Of a DNA stretch of 13,764 nt, positions 13,629 through 13,764 are shown one piece after another. Origin of the DNA: Prevotella sp. (GTDB taxonomy: Bacteria; Bacteroidota; Bacteroidia; Bacteroidales; Bacteroidaceae); NCBI GenBank assembly GCA_022732315.1, contig JAIJUV010000060.1, positions 1 to 13,764 of the forward strand, written 5' to 3'. The notes under the pieces were generated by a model. It had not been told where the DNA came from. It saw only the letters and a program-made list of their open reading frames with translations, and made no database searches. Made by a program: the position numbers and the translations under genes. Numbering within the stretch: the first letter of the stretch is position 1; every line of letters starts with the position of its first letter.

Positions 13629-13764
13629 TTAAGCATTTGCTGCATCAATCCATCCCTGGATGTCATCAACAGAAGGCTTCTCGTAGCCGAGCTTGTACTT
13701 CTTGTTGATTTCTCCAATCTTCTGCTGCAAGCCTTGTGCTTTTTCTTCACGGATATCAGAGATG
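13629..13764 (-). CDS. lysS: C-terminal end of a gene, probably lysyl-tRNA synthetase (partial)
   Basis: The frame is open from the window edge to a TAA at 13631-13629 and gives 45 codons ending GYEKPSVDDIQGWIDAANA. The tail is helical and charged (SDIREEKAQGLQQKIGEIN, then KKYKLGY). It holds no catalytic motif, so the identity rests on two weaker points. Bacteroidota LysS proteins are longer than the E. coli enzyme and carry an extra helical C-terminal piece, and a lysS-gpsA-pgi order is, to my knowledge, common in Bacteroides and Prevotella. The coding nature is supported by clean codon use up to the stop followed by AT-only filler. If it is not LysS, it is still the end of a minus-strand gene upstream of gpsA. 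Confidence 0.55.
   Translation of the reverse strand, partial: ISDIREEKAQGLQQKIGEINKKYKLGYEKPSVDDIQGWIDAANA

Overview
The window looks like a chromosomal stretch from a Bacteroidota bacterium of the Prevotella/Segatella type. The support is: several promoters of the Bacteroidota form (TAnnTTTG at -7, one with a well-spaced TTTG at -33); A-rich rather than Shine-Dalgarno leaders; AT-only intergenic repeats; and a tail-end run (a probable lysS end, then gpsA, pgi and a HAD gene) that I recall as a Bacteroides/Prevotella gene order. This assignment rests on reading the sequence, not on a search.

Left part (1-3603): a tripartite drug or toxicant exporter on the minus strand, in the order outer-membrane TolC-like protein (2594-1242), EmrA/HlyD-type adaptor (1219-182), and the first 34 codons of what is probably an MFS (DHA2/EmrB) pump (103-1). 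A divergent AraC-family regulator (2779-3603) is its likely local controller. Two near-identical 33-bp repeats sit between adaptor and pump.

Middle part (3560-8126): a signalling module, all on the minus strand. It comprises a sigma-54-dependent NtrC-type response regulator (8126-6699), a 79-residue secreted acidic Ala/Pro/Thr/Val-rich protein (6435-6196), and an 809-residue hybrid kinase with HisKA, ATPase, receiver and Hpt domains (5989-3560). Between regulator and small gene lie a cluster of inverted GGGGAA/TTCCCC elements and a good -24/-12 promoter, spaced as an enhancer and a sigma-54 promoter would be. The small gene ends at its own hairpin terminator, and the kinase then has its own vegetative promoter. 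My reading is that kinase and regulator form a phosphorelay (His-Asp-His-Asp) whose nearest target is the small secreted protein. This is the most interesting system in the window.

Right-middle (8305-10188): a P1B-type Zn/Cd/Pb-exporting ATPase with a His/Cys-rich N-terminus, transcribed divergently from the response regulator, with a 15-bp palindrome at its promoter and a perfect 13-bp-stem bidirectional terminator. It appears to lack most of the nucleotide-binding N domain: only 49 residues separate the phosphorylated Asp from the TGD motif.

Right part (10365-13764): housekeeping genes on the minus strand: the end of a probable lysyl-tRNA synthetase, gpsA (GTG start), pgi and a beta-phosphoglucomutase-like HAD hydrolase, the last three nearly contiguous. 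No rRNA, tRNA, CRISPR array, insertion sequence or phage gene was seen. No gene-free stretch exceeds 300 bases; the longest are 8127-8406 and 6436-6698, both filled with regulatory signals described below.
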